Shown piece by piece: positions 42,735 through 50,823 of a stretch of 64,000 nucleotides of DNA. A program made the translations under genes and the position numbers. The first letter of the stretch is position 1; every line of letters begins with the position of its first letter. The notes beneath the pieces were generated by a model. It saw nothing but the letters and a program-made list of their open reading frames with translations, made no database searches and was not told the DNA's origin. The DNA is from a virus, in the IMG/VR virus record IMGVR_UViG_3300044638_007036, positions 1-64,000 of that record; one strand, given 5' to 3'.

Positions 42735-44693
42735 TTAAAACAAATCAATATCTCCACCACCATCCTTAGCTGCTTTCTTAGCGTCTCGGACTTCCTTGAG
42801 TTCCATTCTTTCGATGTCCTCAAGTTCTCTTATATTACCAGTAAGACCATCCCAATGCAAATCGGCAGAAAATAACCTACCCGATCTGTTCTTGACACAA
42901 TCGATTGAGAAGAACTTATCTGTCTCTGGAGTACGTGAGCTATATCCGGGACGATGAATTGTCAGGATAGCAGTACAAGCCTGAGCAATAGCAGATGAAC
43001 CCTTAGCCGCATTGTAGGATAGTAGCGGCTCATCAATAGTACTAGACATCTTGTTCGGTTGTAAGAATACAAGTACAGCTTTATTCATATTAATCGCAAT
43101 CTCTCGCAGTCCTTGAATAACTTCTGCACTACTCTGAGTTGGGTCCGAGTATTTAGATTGTACTAGCTCAAGATAGTCCACTACAATAAGACGAAAGTTA
43201 ACTCCTAATTTCTTTTCAGTATTAATGATTGTTTGTTTCATCTCTTCAATACTCTGTCCAGTTTTAAATACAAAGCGAACATTCTTATACTCATCTGCTA
43301 CTAACTTAGCTATGCGCTGTTGCTCTGTCTTGTTATTAGTGCGGTAGATATCATATAACTTATCCCTATCCAACTTAGTGTGTCGTTGAATTAATTTTTG
43401 GAACACATCAAACTTCGACATATCGAAACTAAAGAACATAGAAGGTATGCCAAGCTGAGAAGTATTGTTATGAACTGTAACACCTAAAGAAGTTTTACCT
43501 GATCCCGGAGGTCCAATGATTCCATAAAGTCTACCGACTTGTACATGGAGATTATTATCTAAACATGGTATACCAAACTTTAAAGTATTCTTATCAATAT
43601 CTTTAGCATAGCTCACAAATAGCTTGGCTGTTTCTTCGATGTCATGTACATCTGCCTCATCTTCTACTTTAGCAGAAGCAGGTACAAGTGTTGATAATGT
43701 TTGTAGTAAGTCATCATTAGCAATTGAATACACTCCTCCTTTCCAATGGGGAGAATATATTTGTGCGATGATGTTCTTATATATCTCACTCTTTGGAAAC
43801 TTATCATCTCCTGTTCTTTCTCCTTGAAGTTCAGCGGCTGACTTTAAGAAGTGATAGGTCTGAGTTTCATTAAATCCTAAGGACTTAAATGTAGAACCTA
43901 GAATCATAAGAGCATGACTACGTTCCCCAGAATCAAAGAATCCTAGTGAGAGTAAATACTTTTCTGGAGTCAAGAACTTTGGCTTACTACTCCAATCAAC
44001 TTCAGAAATATCATATGCAATTTTTAATTTAGTAACTGTTTCAACTTTCGGGGATTTAATTTTTAACTCCTTAAGTTTGGGAGTAATGGATGCAGGTTTA
44101 AAAATATCTCGTAGTTGACTCGCATCGAATGATTGTCGTGCTTCATTCTTTATTTCCTCAATTGTAGCATCTGCTAGTCCTGTGAAATCCAAAGGAACTT
44201 TAAACAATCCAGTGTCCTGATGTTTACTTAAAGGTAATCGTAGAATTCTATTCGCATTATAGATCTGTCTATCTAGAGTATTTAAACCTTCCCCTACATT
44301 TAAACAGATGTTCTTAACTTCTTGTGGAGTAAATGTTTCAGATTGAAATGTTACCTCAACTTGAAATCCCTTCTTTCCAGAAAAGAATAAAGCAATGTTA
44401 TCAGATGCTAAATTATAAATCTTAGCTAGTCTAGCACAGAGAACGTGAGCATCGTCCTTAGCTTGATTTAGATTATCAGCACTATCAAAATCCCAATAAA
44501 GTTTATTAGTTACTGTATCATTAATCCCTGCAACCGTTCCAGTTGTCTTGAATGTATTATATTGATCTTCGTTATAAAAGAAAGCCGAAGTGTAATAGTC
44601 TTTATTTAAATCTATGTTCTTATATACGTCGCTATTAATCGGAACTAGAATACCTTTGTCTTGAACGCCTTTACAAATTCTAATATAATTCAC
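42735..44693 (-). CDS. AEP primase-DnaB-type helicase fusion
   Basis: The protein has 652 residues from GTG 44693, chosen because GGAGG precedes it; an ATG at 44735 lacks an SD. The N-terminal domain has archaeo-eukaryotic primase features: YWDFDSAD (DxD), FFSGKKGFQV and LRLPLSKHQDTGLFKVPL. The C-terminal RecA domain has Walker A GPPGSGKT, Walker B LIVVDYLE and a DnaB/gp4-type arginine region (AKGSSAIAQ...KNRSG). T7 gp4 uses a TOPRIM primase, so this is a different primase on a similar helicase. Works with the family A polymerase downstream. Confidence 0.85.
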   Translation of the reverse strand: MNYIRICKGVQDKGILVPINSDVYKNIDLNKDYYTSAFFYNEDQYNTFKTTGTVAGINDTVTNKLYWDFDSADNLNQAKDDAHVLCARLAKIYNLASDNIALFFSGKKGFQVEVTFQSETFTPQEVKNICLNVGEGLNTLDRQIYNANRILRLPLSKHQDTGLFKVPLDFTGLADATIEEIKNEARQSFDASQLRDIFKPASITPKLKELKIKSPKVETVTKLKIAYDISEVDWSSKPKFLTPEKYLLSLGFFDSGERSHALMILGSTFKSLGFNETQTYHFLKSAAELQGERTGDDKFPKSEIYKNIIAQIYSPHWKGGVYSIANDDLLQTLSTLVPASAKVEDEADVHDIEETAKLFVSYAKDIDKNTLKFGIPCLDNNLHVQVGRLYGIIGPPGSGKTSLGVTVHNNTSQLGIPSMFFSFDMSKFDVFQKLIQRHTKLDRDKLYDIYRTNNKTEQQRIAKLVADEYKNVRFVFKTGQSIEEMKQTIINTEKKLGVNFRLIVVDYLELVQSKYSDPTQSSAEVIQGLREIAINMNKAVLVFLQPNKMSSTIDEPLLSYNAAKGSSAIAQACTAILTIHRPGYSSRTPETDKFFSIDCVKNRSGRLFSADLHWDGLTGNIRELEDIERMELKEVRDAKKAAKDGGGDIDLF

Positions 44694-44697
44694 ACTT

Positions 44698-44730
44698 CCT
44701 CCATAAAATATGGAGGAGGAATAAACCTCC
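44698..44730 (-). promoter_or_regulatory. Mutually exclusive hairpins over the primase-helicase SD
   Basis: On the - strand CCTCCATA (44709-44716 complement side) pairs perfectly with TATGGAGG (44698-44705 side), 8 bp with a 3-nt loop, hiding the SD. The same CCTCC-rich segment can instead pair with an upstream GGAGG (44726-44730), freeing the SD. This is the layout of a translational switch. Confidence 0.5.
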
Positions 44731-44743
44731 CCCATAAAGAATA

Positions 44744-45028
44744 CTATTTAATCTTAGCCACAACTCGCTTTACAAAAAACTTAGGAATCTTCTCCATACT
44801 TTTCTTAGCACTCTCTACTTGATCATCCGATAGTTTACCAGAATTAATCATACGTTTATACTTTTCATCTGGTGCTTCTAGTTCAAGAATTGTATTAGGT
44901 TTAATCAGTTCTAGAATTTCTTCCTTAGCTGTAATCTTAATATAATACCTTGTCTTCTCTGATGGATCTTTCTTTGGTGCTTCTAAGAATTCTCCAAAAT
45001 CTCTACGCAATACTTTTTTATCAGCCAT
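44744..45028 (-). CDS. Hypothetical protein
   Basis: The protein has 94 residues. A basic start (MADKKVLRRDFGEFLEAPKKD), then a beta/alpha part (YYIKITAKEEILELIKPNTILELEAPDEKYKRMI). Located between annealase and primase-helicase genes, so a replication accessory role is plausible but not shown. Confidence 0.55.
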   Translation of the reverse strand: MADKKVLRRDFGEFLEAPKKDPSEKTRYYIKITAKEEILELIKPNTILELEAPDEKYKRMINSGKLSDDQVESAKKSMEKIPKFFVKRVVAKIK

Positions 45029-45043
45029 AGTTTACTCCTTGTG

Positions 45044-45694
45044 TTATAGATCAATTTCACCAGCTACTTCTTTAGTAGCTGTTTCTACTGATACTGTTGG
45101 CTTTGGTTTATTGAACGATACCGTTTTCTTTACAGACGTAGCATCTCTCATAGGAGTTGCTGAAGGGGTAGTAGCAGATGTGGTAGGTTTAGCTAAGCTC
45201 TTTGCTTGCACCTCTTCTACAATATTCTTTTTAGGAGGAGCCTTGAAACTGTTCTCATGATCTCTCGACTCTTCGTTGTCTGTAGATTCTAGTACAAAGT
45301 TTTTGAGGAATACATACTTCACCGCCATACTCTCAGCTTTACCTACTGCCTTGTCCCCACTATCAAATGCATATGCAAAACTTTTGCATACCTCACGTTC
45401 CTCTGGTTTATCTGCATTAATAAAAGTTACATCGACCCATACATCAGCTCTATATTCAAGAGAAGTATCCCCATACTTATTAGTTTTTTCTCTGGAGGAT
45501 AGTTCTACTTTTTCTACTGATACTTTAGTAACGATACCATTCTCTGCTAGAGGTTTGTGTAATAGCCTCGCAACATCATCATGATTTACAGCAGAATAAG
45601 ACCTACCATTACCCATGCTAATGTTTGCACCTTTGAATACAGTCTCTACTTCTTTCATAATTGAAGTCATTTTTTGATAAAGATTTTTAGACAT
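45044..45694 (-). CDS. ERF-family single-strand annealing protein
   Basis: The protein has 216 residues. NHDDVARLLHKPLAENGI, ...YRADVWVDVTFINAD and GDKAVGKAESMAVKYVFLKNF follow the ERF superfamily pattern (KA-x-G-x-A-x-T/S-x-A-x-KY). A disordered Lys/Thr/Pro tail ends in an acidic EIDL, like acidic tips of SSB-interacting proteins. It anneals single strands during recombination-dependent replication; the Cas4-like nuclease upstream could supply resected ends. Confidence 0.8.
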   Translation of the reverse strand: MSKNLYQKMTSIMKEVETVFKGANISMGNGRSYSAVNHDDVARLLHKPLAENGIVTKVSVEKVELSSREKTNKYGDTSLEYRADVWVDVTFINADKPEEREVCKSFAYAFDSGDKAVGKAESMAVKYVFLKNFVLESTDNEESRDHENSFKAPPKKNIVEEVQAKSLAKPTTSATTPSATPMRDATSVKKTVSFNKPKPTVSVETATKEVAGEIDL

Positions 45695-46232
45695 AACCTT
45701 CCTTTTTCAATAATGTACAAATATAACTAGGTGCTATTTTATAAGCAGCTCCTATTTGTTTATAAGTATACCCTAATTTTTTAAATTCATATAGTTCAAA
45801 AATAATTTCTTTAGTGTACTTTGAACAATTAACATTATGTTTTTTAAAAAGTCCCATATCTTTTGCATGTTGTAAATTTTCTGAACGATCTAACCAATTA
45901 ATATTCTGTAATGAATTGTCATTTTTATTACCATTAATATGATTAGCTTCATAACTATCTCCACAATAATTGAGAAAAGTCTGAGCCACTAATCTAGATA
46001 CATAAAATGTTTTTGTTAAATTATTTTTTCTAATTGATACAACAATATAATTACTTCTATTTTTTCTTTGCTTATAAATATAATCGGTACTAAAATTTTT
46101 AACCCTTCCTAAATTAGATACTAAAACATCTTCTAATTTAGGATGGAACAACCAAACCTCCTTCCCTCTTTTATTTATAAAATCTAAAGTAATATTTCTA
46201 AATGATTCTCTATGACGCAAAGAATACTGCAT
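45687..46232 (-). CDS. Free-standing HNH homing endonuclease (NUMOD4-HNH_3)
   Basis: The protein has 181 residues. NUMOD4-like N-terminus (VWLFHPKLEDVLVSNLGRVKN), HNH core ANHINGNKNDNSLQNINWLDRSENLQHA, and a C-terminal HTH (LGYTYKQIGAAYKIAPSYICTLLK). This is the layout of mobile phage homing endonucleases. It overlaps the annealase start by 8 nt and starts 1 nt before the upstream stop, so it has been fitted into the operon without disruption. Confidence 0.85.
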   Translation of the reverse strand: MQYSLRHRESFRNITLDFINKRGKEVWLFHPKLEDVLVSNLGRVKNFSTDYIYKQRKNRSNYIVVSIRKNNLTKTFYVSRLVAQTFLNYCGDSYEANHINGNKNDNSLQNINWLDRSENLQHAKDMGLFKKHNVNCSKYTKEIIFELYEFKKLGYTYKQIGAAYKIAPSYICTLLKKEGYV

Positions 46233-46630
46233 TAGTTCACTCCTAATTTAGTTCCTAACTGTCTTCTAAATTCCAATAGACTATCTCCGATACCACTTTC
46301 AATAGACGATTCCACAATCCTTACCCCAATAGAACCATCCTCATTAAGAGAAGCATCAACAAAGGCAATTAGGTTTGATCCACTTGAAGTTTTAACCATA
46401 ATCACATTTGGGTTCGTAACGGAAACTTCTTCCTTATTCACATTACCATTCTTCTCAATTGTAACAGTACCTCCAATTAAAGAAACAATGGTGTTTAAAT
46501 CTTCTTGAGTTAATCTCTTTGCATGAGATCCCGCATCGAATCCTGCCGCCTGTACTTTTTTTACAAACTCCCCAACAGGTTCTCCTCTTCGTTTAGCTAA
46601 TTCTCCTAAGGTCATTACATAGATAGACAT
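46232..46630 (-). CDS. Hypothetical protein with IF2-N-like N-terminus
   Basis: The protein has 132 residues. Residues ~5-50 (MTLGELAKRRGEPVGEFVKKVQAAGFDAGSH split across the motif) resemble the IF2 N-terminal helical subdomain (xELAK...EFVKK...AG), a nucleic-acid-binding fold. The C-terminal half is beta-like (VIMVKTSSGSNLIAFVDAS). Tight 1-nt overlaps on both sides. Confidence 0.5.
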   Translation of the reverse strand: MSIYVMTLGELAKRRGEPVGEFVKKVQAAGFDAGSHAKRLTQEDLNTIVSLIGGTVTIEKNGNVNKEEVSVTNPNVIMVKTSSGSNLIAFVDASLNEDGSIGVRIVESSIESGIGDSLLEFRRQLGTKLGVN

Positions 46631-47487
46631 TACTTCTCCTTTGTTTCTTGGTATATATCCTTACTAAAGTAACCATTATGACAATGTGTGTAAAATTCAC
46701 ATCGCCTTCCAAAAGCATAACATGATTTAGTATTCATTTCAAAATCTTTATTTTTAATCTTGTCTAAAGTAGTTACAAACTTATCTAGAACTTGTTCTTT
46801 TTTTTCATTACTAATTTTGTCTAATATTATTTGAGTTTTAAAATTCTTTTTGTTTAGAGTTAAATAACCAAACCATTCTATATCTGAAAATCCACACGCA
46901 TATAAAGCTAACTGATCTTTAACCTGTACAGAATTTTTAGCATAAGGTTCGCTTGTGGTTTTGTTATCTAGTAAAGCATGAACAACATTGCCATTGTCAT
47001 CTTCTATCATAGCAATCAAATCTAGTTTACCGTATATACTATCCTCAGTCTCTTCGCCTTTATCGTCATAACCACTTAAGGTTAACTCCCCTTGTACTGA
47101 AAGCACTTTATGTATTTTAGGAAAGATATTATCTTTGTATGCATCTAATAATTTATGACCTTTCCTAGAAAGGGAAAGGAAGTTCTGCTCTACTAATGGT
47201 AATGATTGCTCTTCATCAGATAATAATTTTAAATCTAAATCAGATTTGTAATACTCTATTCTATCCATGATTTCCGAGTACTTACTCCATTCGCAGTCAA
47301 ATACTTCATGATAGTTTAGATTACCTTCCAACATAGAATTCAATGCTATATCCAAAGCATTACCAAAACATAAAGCAGAACTTTGTAATGAACTTCTGTA
47401 CCTTTCTACATAGTGCAGGTAATATTTATAAGGACACTGTTCATACTTTTCTCTTGCTGAAAAACTTAATCTAGTCATCTCTTGCAA
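46630..47487 (-). CDS. Cas4/RecB-like PD-(D/E)XK nuclease with probable Fe-S cluster
   Basis: The protein has 285 residues. RLSFSAREKYEQCPYKYYL opens with Cys18; three more cysteines lie at 256, 263 and 269 (CYAFGRRCEFYTHC), the 1+3 arrangement of Cas4/AddB Fe-S nucleases. Nuclease core: YGKLDLIAMI...ALLDNKTTS and DQLALYACG. It likely resects DNA ends for the ERF annealase encoded two genes downstream. Overlaps the TM protein gene upstream by 17 nt. Confidence 0.8.
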   Translation of the reverse strand: MQEMTRLSFSAREKYEQCPYKYYLHYVERYRSSLQSSALCFGNALDIALNSMLEGNLNYHEVFDCEWSKYSEIMDRIEYYKSDLDLKLLSDEEQSLPLVEQNFLSLSRKGHKLLDAYKDNIFPKIHKVLSVQGELTLSGYDDKGEETEDSIYGKLDLIAMIEDDNGNVVHALLDNKTTSEPYAKNSVQVKDQLALYACGFSDIEWFGYLTLNKKNFKTQIILDKISNEKKEQVLDKFVTTLDKIKNKDFEMNTKSCYAFGRRCEFYTHCHNGYFSKDIYQETKEK

Positions 47488-47656
47488 CTTTTATTGTTAG
47501 AAAGAATAATAGGAATATTGGAACTAAAGGTATCATGAAAACTATATAACTAAATTTTGTAAATGCTGGAATATCACCAGATGGCTCAGGTTCTATAAAA
47601 GTTAGACAGAGAATTGCTATCGAACAAACAAAACATACTCCCATATACTCAAGCAT
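47471..47656 (-). CDS. Two-TM small membrane protein
   Basis: The protein has 61 residues with membrane segments at about 5-21 and 35-54 separated by a short polar loop (EPEPSGDIP). Overlaps neighbours by 17 and 8 nt. Could be a membrane-targeted early protein; function unknown. Confidence 0.55.
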   Translation of the reverse strand: MLEYMGVCFVCSIAILCLTFIEPEPSGDIPAFTKFSYIVFMIPLVPIFLLFFLTIKVARDD

Positions 47657-48038
47657 TTCCTAAATCCTTTTTACAAGTAGGACATACCCAAAACTTAATA
47701 CCTCCTGCTTGATTAACATACTTATTCTCATGTCTACAAATTACATTTGGTATATCTTGTTTTATTGTCGTCGTATTTTTTTTAATTGCATTGAAATTTT
47801 TAAACTTTACTTTACCTCTATATACATTTCCACCTATTGAAAAATCATATACATAATGCGATGCATTTATCTCCTCTCCTCCATCAAGTCTTAATTTTAA
47901 TCTTTCGAATGAATCTAATATACCATGCTCATGTAGTAAATAGTATTCGTATAATTCCATGGCTGTAAGATTTACTACAGTACCATCTTCGTAACGAAGT
48001 TCGTAGAATCTATCTATATCATCATAAGTCTCAAACAT
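47649..48038 (-). CDS. Hypothetical protein with C-terminal zinc ribbon
   Basis: The protein has 129 residues. An N-terminal helical part precedes a short ribbon: C-RHE (one Cys plus His) and CPTCKKDLGNA. Probably one structural zinc. No family assigned. Confidence 0.55.
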   Translation of the reverse strand: MFETYDDIDRFYELRYEDGTVVNLTAMELYEYYLLHEHGILDSFERLKLRLDGGEEINASHYVYDFSIGGNVYRGKVKFKNFNAIKKNTTTIKQDIPNVICRHENKYVNQAGGIKFWVCPTCKKDLGNA

Positions 48039-48041
48039 TTG

Positions 48042-48197
48042 CTACCTCATTAAGAATGCTGTCGCAGTTATAACTAAAGCTCCTCCACATACTAACATAC
48101 TGTATTCCTTTTCTTCTTTAGTCTTTGCTAACCTTTGTAAGTTAGAACCTTTTAAAGCAATTAAGAATCCTATAATAGATAATATCGCCGCAGTCAT
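48042..48197 (-). CDS. Small two-TM membrane protein
   Basis: The protein has 51 residues: two hydrophobic segments (AAILSIIGFLIAL and MLVCGGALVITATAFLM) flanking a charged loop (AKTKEEKEYS). ATGA overlap with the upstream gene supports translation. Resembles a membrane hairpin peptide; function unknown. Confidence 0.6.
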   Translation of the reverse strand: MTAAILSIIGFLIALKGSNLQRLAKTKEEKEYSMLVCGGALVITATAFLMR

Positions 48198-48472
48198 ATC
48201 GATGCCCCGATTCTTCTAAGATGATCTAGTACTTGGTTTAACTTAACCTCATGCTCCTTTTCTGACAAGGCTGGAGTTAGTCCTGTAATGATGTCAATTA
48301 AAACATCTTCAGTCAATCTAAACTCTTCAGGTACGCTCAAGGTAATATCCACTTCGACGGTGCCTTCTTCTTTGTTTGCAAAGACCGTATAACTTTGTTT
48401 AGCATTTAAATCTTTGTCTATGAAATCAATGCTATCTCGTGTTAAGTAAACGGTTCTTGTAACTTTTCTCAT
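48194..48472 (-). CDS. Small hypothetical protein
   Basis: The protein has 92 residues. Beta-rich start (KVTRTVYLTRDSIDFIDKDLNAKQSYTVFA in pieces) and helical end (EKEHEVKLNQVLDHLRRIGA). Follows a micro-ORF; no recognised motif. Confidence 0.55.
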   Translation of the reverse strand: MRKVTRTVYLTRDSIDFIDKDLNAKQSYTVFANKEEGTVEVDITLSVPEEFRLTEDVLIDIITGLTPALSEKEHEVKLNQVLDHLRRIGASI

Positions 48473-48480
48473 AACTACTC

Positions 48481-48585
48481 CTAAGATATATACAATAAAT
48501 ACAGAATTAATATATCACCAATTGTCCCAGAAACCAAAGCTACTTTTAAATCTAATTTAAATATGTGGTGTAAGATGAATATCAT
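48481..48585 (-). CDS. Micropeptide with membrane segment
   Basis: The peptide has 34 residues: MIFILHHIFKLDLKVALVSG followed by a hydrophobic end (DILILYLLYIS). AGGA lies 8 nt upstream. It overlaps the end of the 48557-48769 gene. Small size keeps confidence low. Confidence 0.35.
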   Translation of the reverse strand: MIFILHHIFKLDLKVALVSGTIGDILILYLLYIS

Positions 48586-48769
48586 TTCCAGAATCCTCGT
48601 TTGTAATAAGTGTTAATATTCTATGCGTTGGAAACTTAAGTTCGAGATTAACCCGCTGTGCTTTTATGAGTATTAGAGTGCTTTCTTCAAGTGCTTTAAA
48701 GTACATCATACTCGAATACATTTTAGTCTTAGTTTTAACACACTGAGCTACAAACTTTACGCCAATCAT
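48557..48769 (-). CDS. Small hypothetical protein
   Basis: The protein has 70 residues, MIGVKFVAQCVKTKTKMY..., beta-like with TLILIKAQRVNLELKF. It looks like a small phage protein of the 'MsVKFkaq' type with unknown function. Confidence 0.5.
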   Translation of the reverse strand: MIGVKFVAQCVKTKTKMYSSMMYFKALEESTLILIKAQRVNLELKFPTHRILTLITNEDSGNDIHLTPHI

Positions 48770-48770
48770 A

Positions 48771-48929
48771 CTAACCTACTATTTTAGATATTACTGCCGC
48801 AACTTCAGCTACGATTGAAGATAGGATATTTATTCCACCTTCTAAAACTTTAGCTACTACAATCAATGCTAACACAGAGCCTCCTAAATAAAAAGAGATT
48901 TGAAATAAAAACATTAATACTTCCATCAT
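48771..48929 (-). CDS. Small membrane protein
   Basis: The protein has 52 residues. I use the ATG at 48929, preceded by AAGGATG, rather than a GTG at 48968. Hydrophobic almost throughout (MMEVLMFLFQISFYLGGSVL..., ILSSIVAEVAAVISKIVG). Holin-like or membrane peptide; unknown. Confidence 0.55.
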   Translation of the reverse strand: MMEVLMFLFQISFYLGGSVLALIVVAKVLEGGINILSSIVAEVAAVISKIVG

Positions 48930-48967
48930 AATTACATCCTTGTTGTTAAAGACCAGATTCGTGCCCA

Positions 48968-49309
48968 CTAATATAGTAGACAGTTTAAGTTAACTACTTC
49001 TGTGACATACCTCATACCATTTTTAGTACACAGTTTTAGATGTTGTGTCATAGGCTCCAGTAATGTCACTCCCTTAGGTAATACTATTGCAATGGTATTA
49101 CAAGTAGTCTGTTGTTTTCTTGAAACAGGATCGACTTGCCATGCTCGATTATGTTTCTTTGCTTTCTTTACTTCGATAAGTAATACCTTGCCATTCTTCA
49201 TAGCTACAATGTCTACTCCATTAGACCTCTCATCTCGTTGTTCATCCAGAATAAATCCTGATTCTTTTAGTTGGCTTCTAACTTGTTTCTCTGCTTTATT
49301 CAGTTTCAT
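48968..49309 (-). CDS. PD-(D/E)XK nuclease (Holliday-resolvase-like fold)
   Basis: The protein has 113 residues. EKQVRSQLKESGF, GVD33IVA, and LLIE46VKK (E-x-K) give the D...ExK core; size fits small phage resolvase/VSR-like nucleases. A following VSRKQQTTCNTIAIVL matches the second-shell strands of the fold. Likely DNA processing during recombination. Overlaps the upstream gene by 14 nt. Confidence 0.7.
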   Translation of the reverse strand: MKLNKAEKQVRSQLKESGFILDEQRDERSNGVDIVAMKNGKVLLIEVKKAKKHNRAWQVDPVSRKQQTTCNTIAIVLPKGVTLLEPMTQHLKLCTKNGMRYVTEVVNLNCLLY

Positions 49310-49541
49310 TAGTACTCCTCTTAATTAATCTTATTAGTATATCCTGAGATACTGAGAACTTACAAAGCATTTCTTTTAGACAATGCTCTGTCACATCTTC
49401 CCCCGTTTTGTGAGCCACGAATTTTACATTATACCCTGCATCAATAAGCTCTTTACATTCTTTAAGGTTAACATAACGGGAAGCATCTTGTGAATATAAT
49501 TTTCTATTTTTATAATATGTTACAATAAAATCATTTCTCAT
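49296..49541 (-). CDS. PhaR N-terminal-domain-like DNA-binding protein
   Basis: The protein has 81 residues. YKNRKLYSQDASRYVNLKEC...LIDAGYNVKFVAHKTGEDVTEHCLKEML in pieces closely follows the PHB/PHA accumulation regulator N-terminal domain (YxNRxLYDTxxSRYVTL...KTGEDLTxxVL). In bacteria that domain is found in PhaR repressors. It may be a small transcription factor of the phage or target host storage metabolism. Family call from memory of the motif. Confidence 0.6.
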   Translation of the reverse strand: MRNDFIVTYYKNRKLYSQDASRYVNLKECKELIDAGYNVKFVAHKTGEDVTEHCLKEMLCKFSVSQDILIRLIKRSTNETE

Positions 49542-49822
49542 TTGATAATTTCTCCAATTTTTTTCTTGCCCATTTTAATAATAGTTTCCTTGTCCGTTCT
49601 ATAAACCGCATACTCCATATTGTATGGTTGTTTATTAAGCCAGTAAATCATTCCATACATGGTTTCAAATCTAGGGGATGTCTTTCTTCTCCCATGTAAT
49701 ACTAATCTTTTAGGTATCTGATATCTTATCATTGCTACGTATGCGGGCTTCTCAAACTTAATATCAGGAAGGGGAATTGTATTTATAATATCTTTTCCAT
49801 AATCTCTATATTTCTTTTTCAT
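49538..49822 (-). CDS. Small basic hypothetical protein
   Basis: The protein has 94 residues, Lys/Tyr-rich, with PKRLVLHGRRKTSPRFETMYG in the middle and a basic tail (KMGKKKIGEIIK). ATGA-type overlaps on both sides. Possibly nucleic-acid binding. Confidence 0.5.
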   Translation of the reverse strand: MKKKYRDYGKDIINTIPLPDIKFEKPAYVAMIRYQIPKRLVLHGRRKTSPRFETMYGMIYWLNKQPYNMEYAVYRTDKETIIKMGKKKIGEIIK

Positions 49823-49995
49823 TAAAACTTCTCCTTGTATTTTTCTATTTTACCTTTTGCTAACAGTGTAGTTCCTTCTTTTATGAAGAAAGAAGTTCCG
49901 ATTTCTTTTGATCTTGCAAATACTAAAGCGTTTGTAAGTGTATCGAAAGAATGTTCAGTAACTATATCCATAAATTGTAAAGTAACTGTAATCAT
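49822..49995 (-). CDS. Small hypothetical protein
   Basis: The protein has 57 residues, MITVTLQFMDIVTEHSFDTL...KEGTTLLAKGKIEKYKEKF. Start overlaps the rIIB-like stop and an SD (AAGGAG) for the next gene lies in its end. Unknown function. Confidence 0.6.
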   Translation of the reverse strand: MITVTLQFMDIVTEHSFDTLTNALVFARSKEIGTSFFIKEGTTLLAKGKIEKYKEKF

Positions 49996-50822
49996 AGTGT
50001 TTCTCCACAGTTAAAACAATAATTCATTCCAAGAACTCCGTCTTGTCCACATGAAGGACAGCTACCATCCCATTCATCTTCCTCTTCGAATTCAACTTCA
50101 GGCAGTTCGTAAGCAGAAGTTACAAGAGGTCTGTTAATAATTCCTTGTGACTCAGCTACTACCTTGAACTTACTTACTCGCATCTTAGTGCCGTTATAAT
50201 CAGTAGGCACAGCAACAACATCAGCAGGGTCAACCTCAACATCAAGTAGCTTATCATCTCCAGATCCAAACGATTGAGCGTAAGACATCGTGGCTACGTG
50301 CAAGCCATGCGAACACACATTGTTTGGATTGTCGTCAACCTTACTACGATCAATAGACACAATGTTACCTACTGAGTTATCCATCTTGCCAGTATGCTTG
50401 TCAAGGAAGTCATTACGAACTGCACGATATGCGATGAAGTTACCTTCGGAAGTAATAGGATGACCATTGTGTTCAAGAAATTTATACAACATCTGTCTAC
50501 TATTAAAGCTCGGGTTAGTCTTTAACTTAGCCCAGAACTTTAGAAGCGGTTGGAAAGGAAGTCCATTGTTGTAGAAGTCTAACACTCTCTGCGAAAGAGA
50601 ATCGGGCAGAGCGTCATCTTCAATGTGAACGACACCGTCCACAACAGTAAAGCCATTGTCAATAAGATTCTTAGTAATAGAAAGTAAAGGAATAATCTCG
50701 TCAAGTTTTCCCTCCTTGATTTTATCTAGCACCTTGTCGTATCTACCATCTGCTCTATTAATTGTAGTCGTCGTGCCTTCGTGGTTAAGAATAAGACTTT
50801 GAGGTAAAATGATATAGTTCAT
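49992..50822 (-). CDS. rIIB-like protein
   Basis: The protein has 276 residues. I use the ATG at 50822 (GGGAGC 6 nt upstream) instead of 50852. GNFIAYRAVRNDFLDKHTGKMDNSVG, SHGLHVATMSYAQSF and VDPADVVAVPTDYNGTKMRVSKF are rIIB family signatures. The end has a zinc ribbon (CPSCGQDG...CFNCG) not typical of T4 rIIB. Encoded two genes downstream of an rIIA homologue, as expected for a pair involved in membrane-linked superinfection/lysis control. Confidence 0.8.
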   Translation of the reverse strand: MNYIILPQSLILNHEGTTTTINRADGRYDKVLDKIKEGKLDEIIPLLSITKNLIDNGFTVVDGVVHIEDDALPDSLSQRVLDFYNNGLPFQPLLKFWAKLKTNPSFNSRQMLYKFLEHNGHPITSEGNFIAYRAVRNDFLDKHTGKMDNSVGNIVSIDRSKVDDNPNNVCSHGLHVATMSYAQSFGSGDDKLLDVEVDPADVVAVPTDYNGTKMRVSKFKVVAESQGIINRPLVTSAYELPEVEFEEEDEWDGSCPSCGQDGVLGMNYCFNCGETL

Positions 50823-50823
50823 A

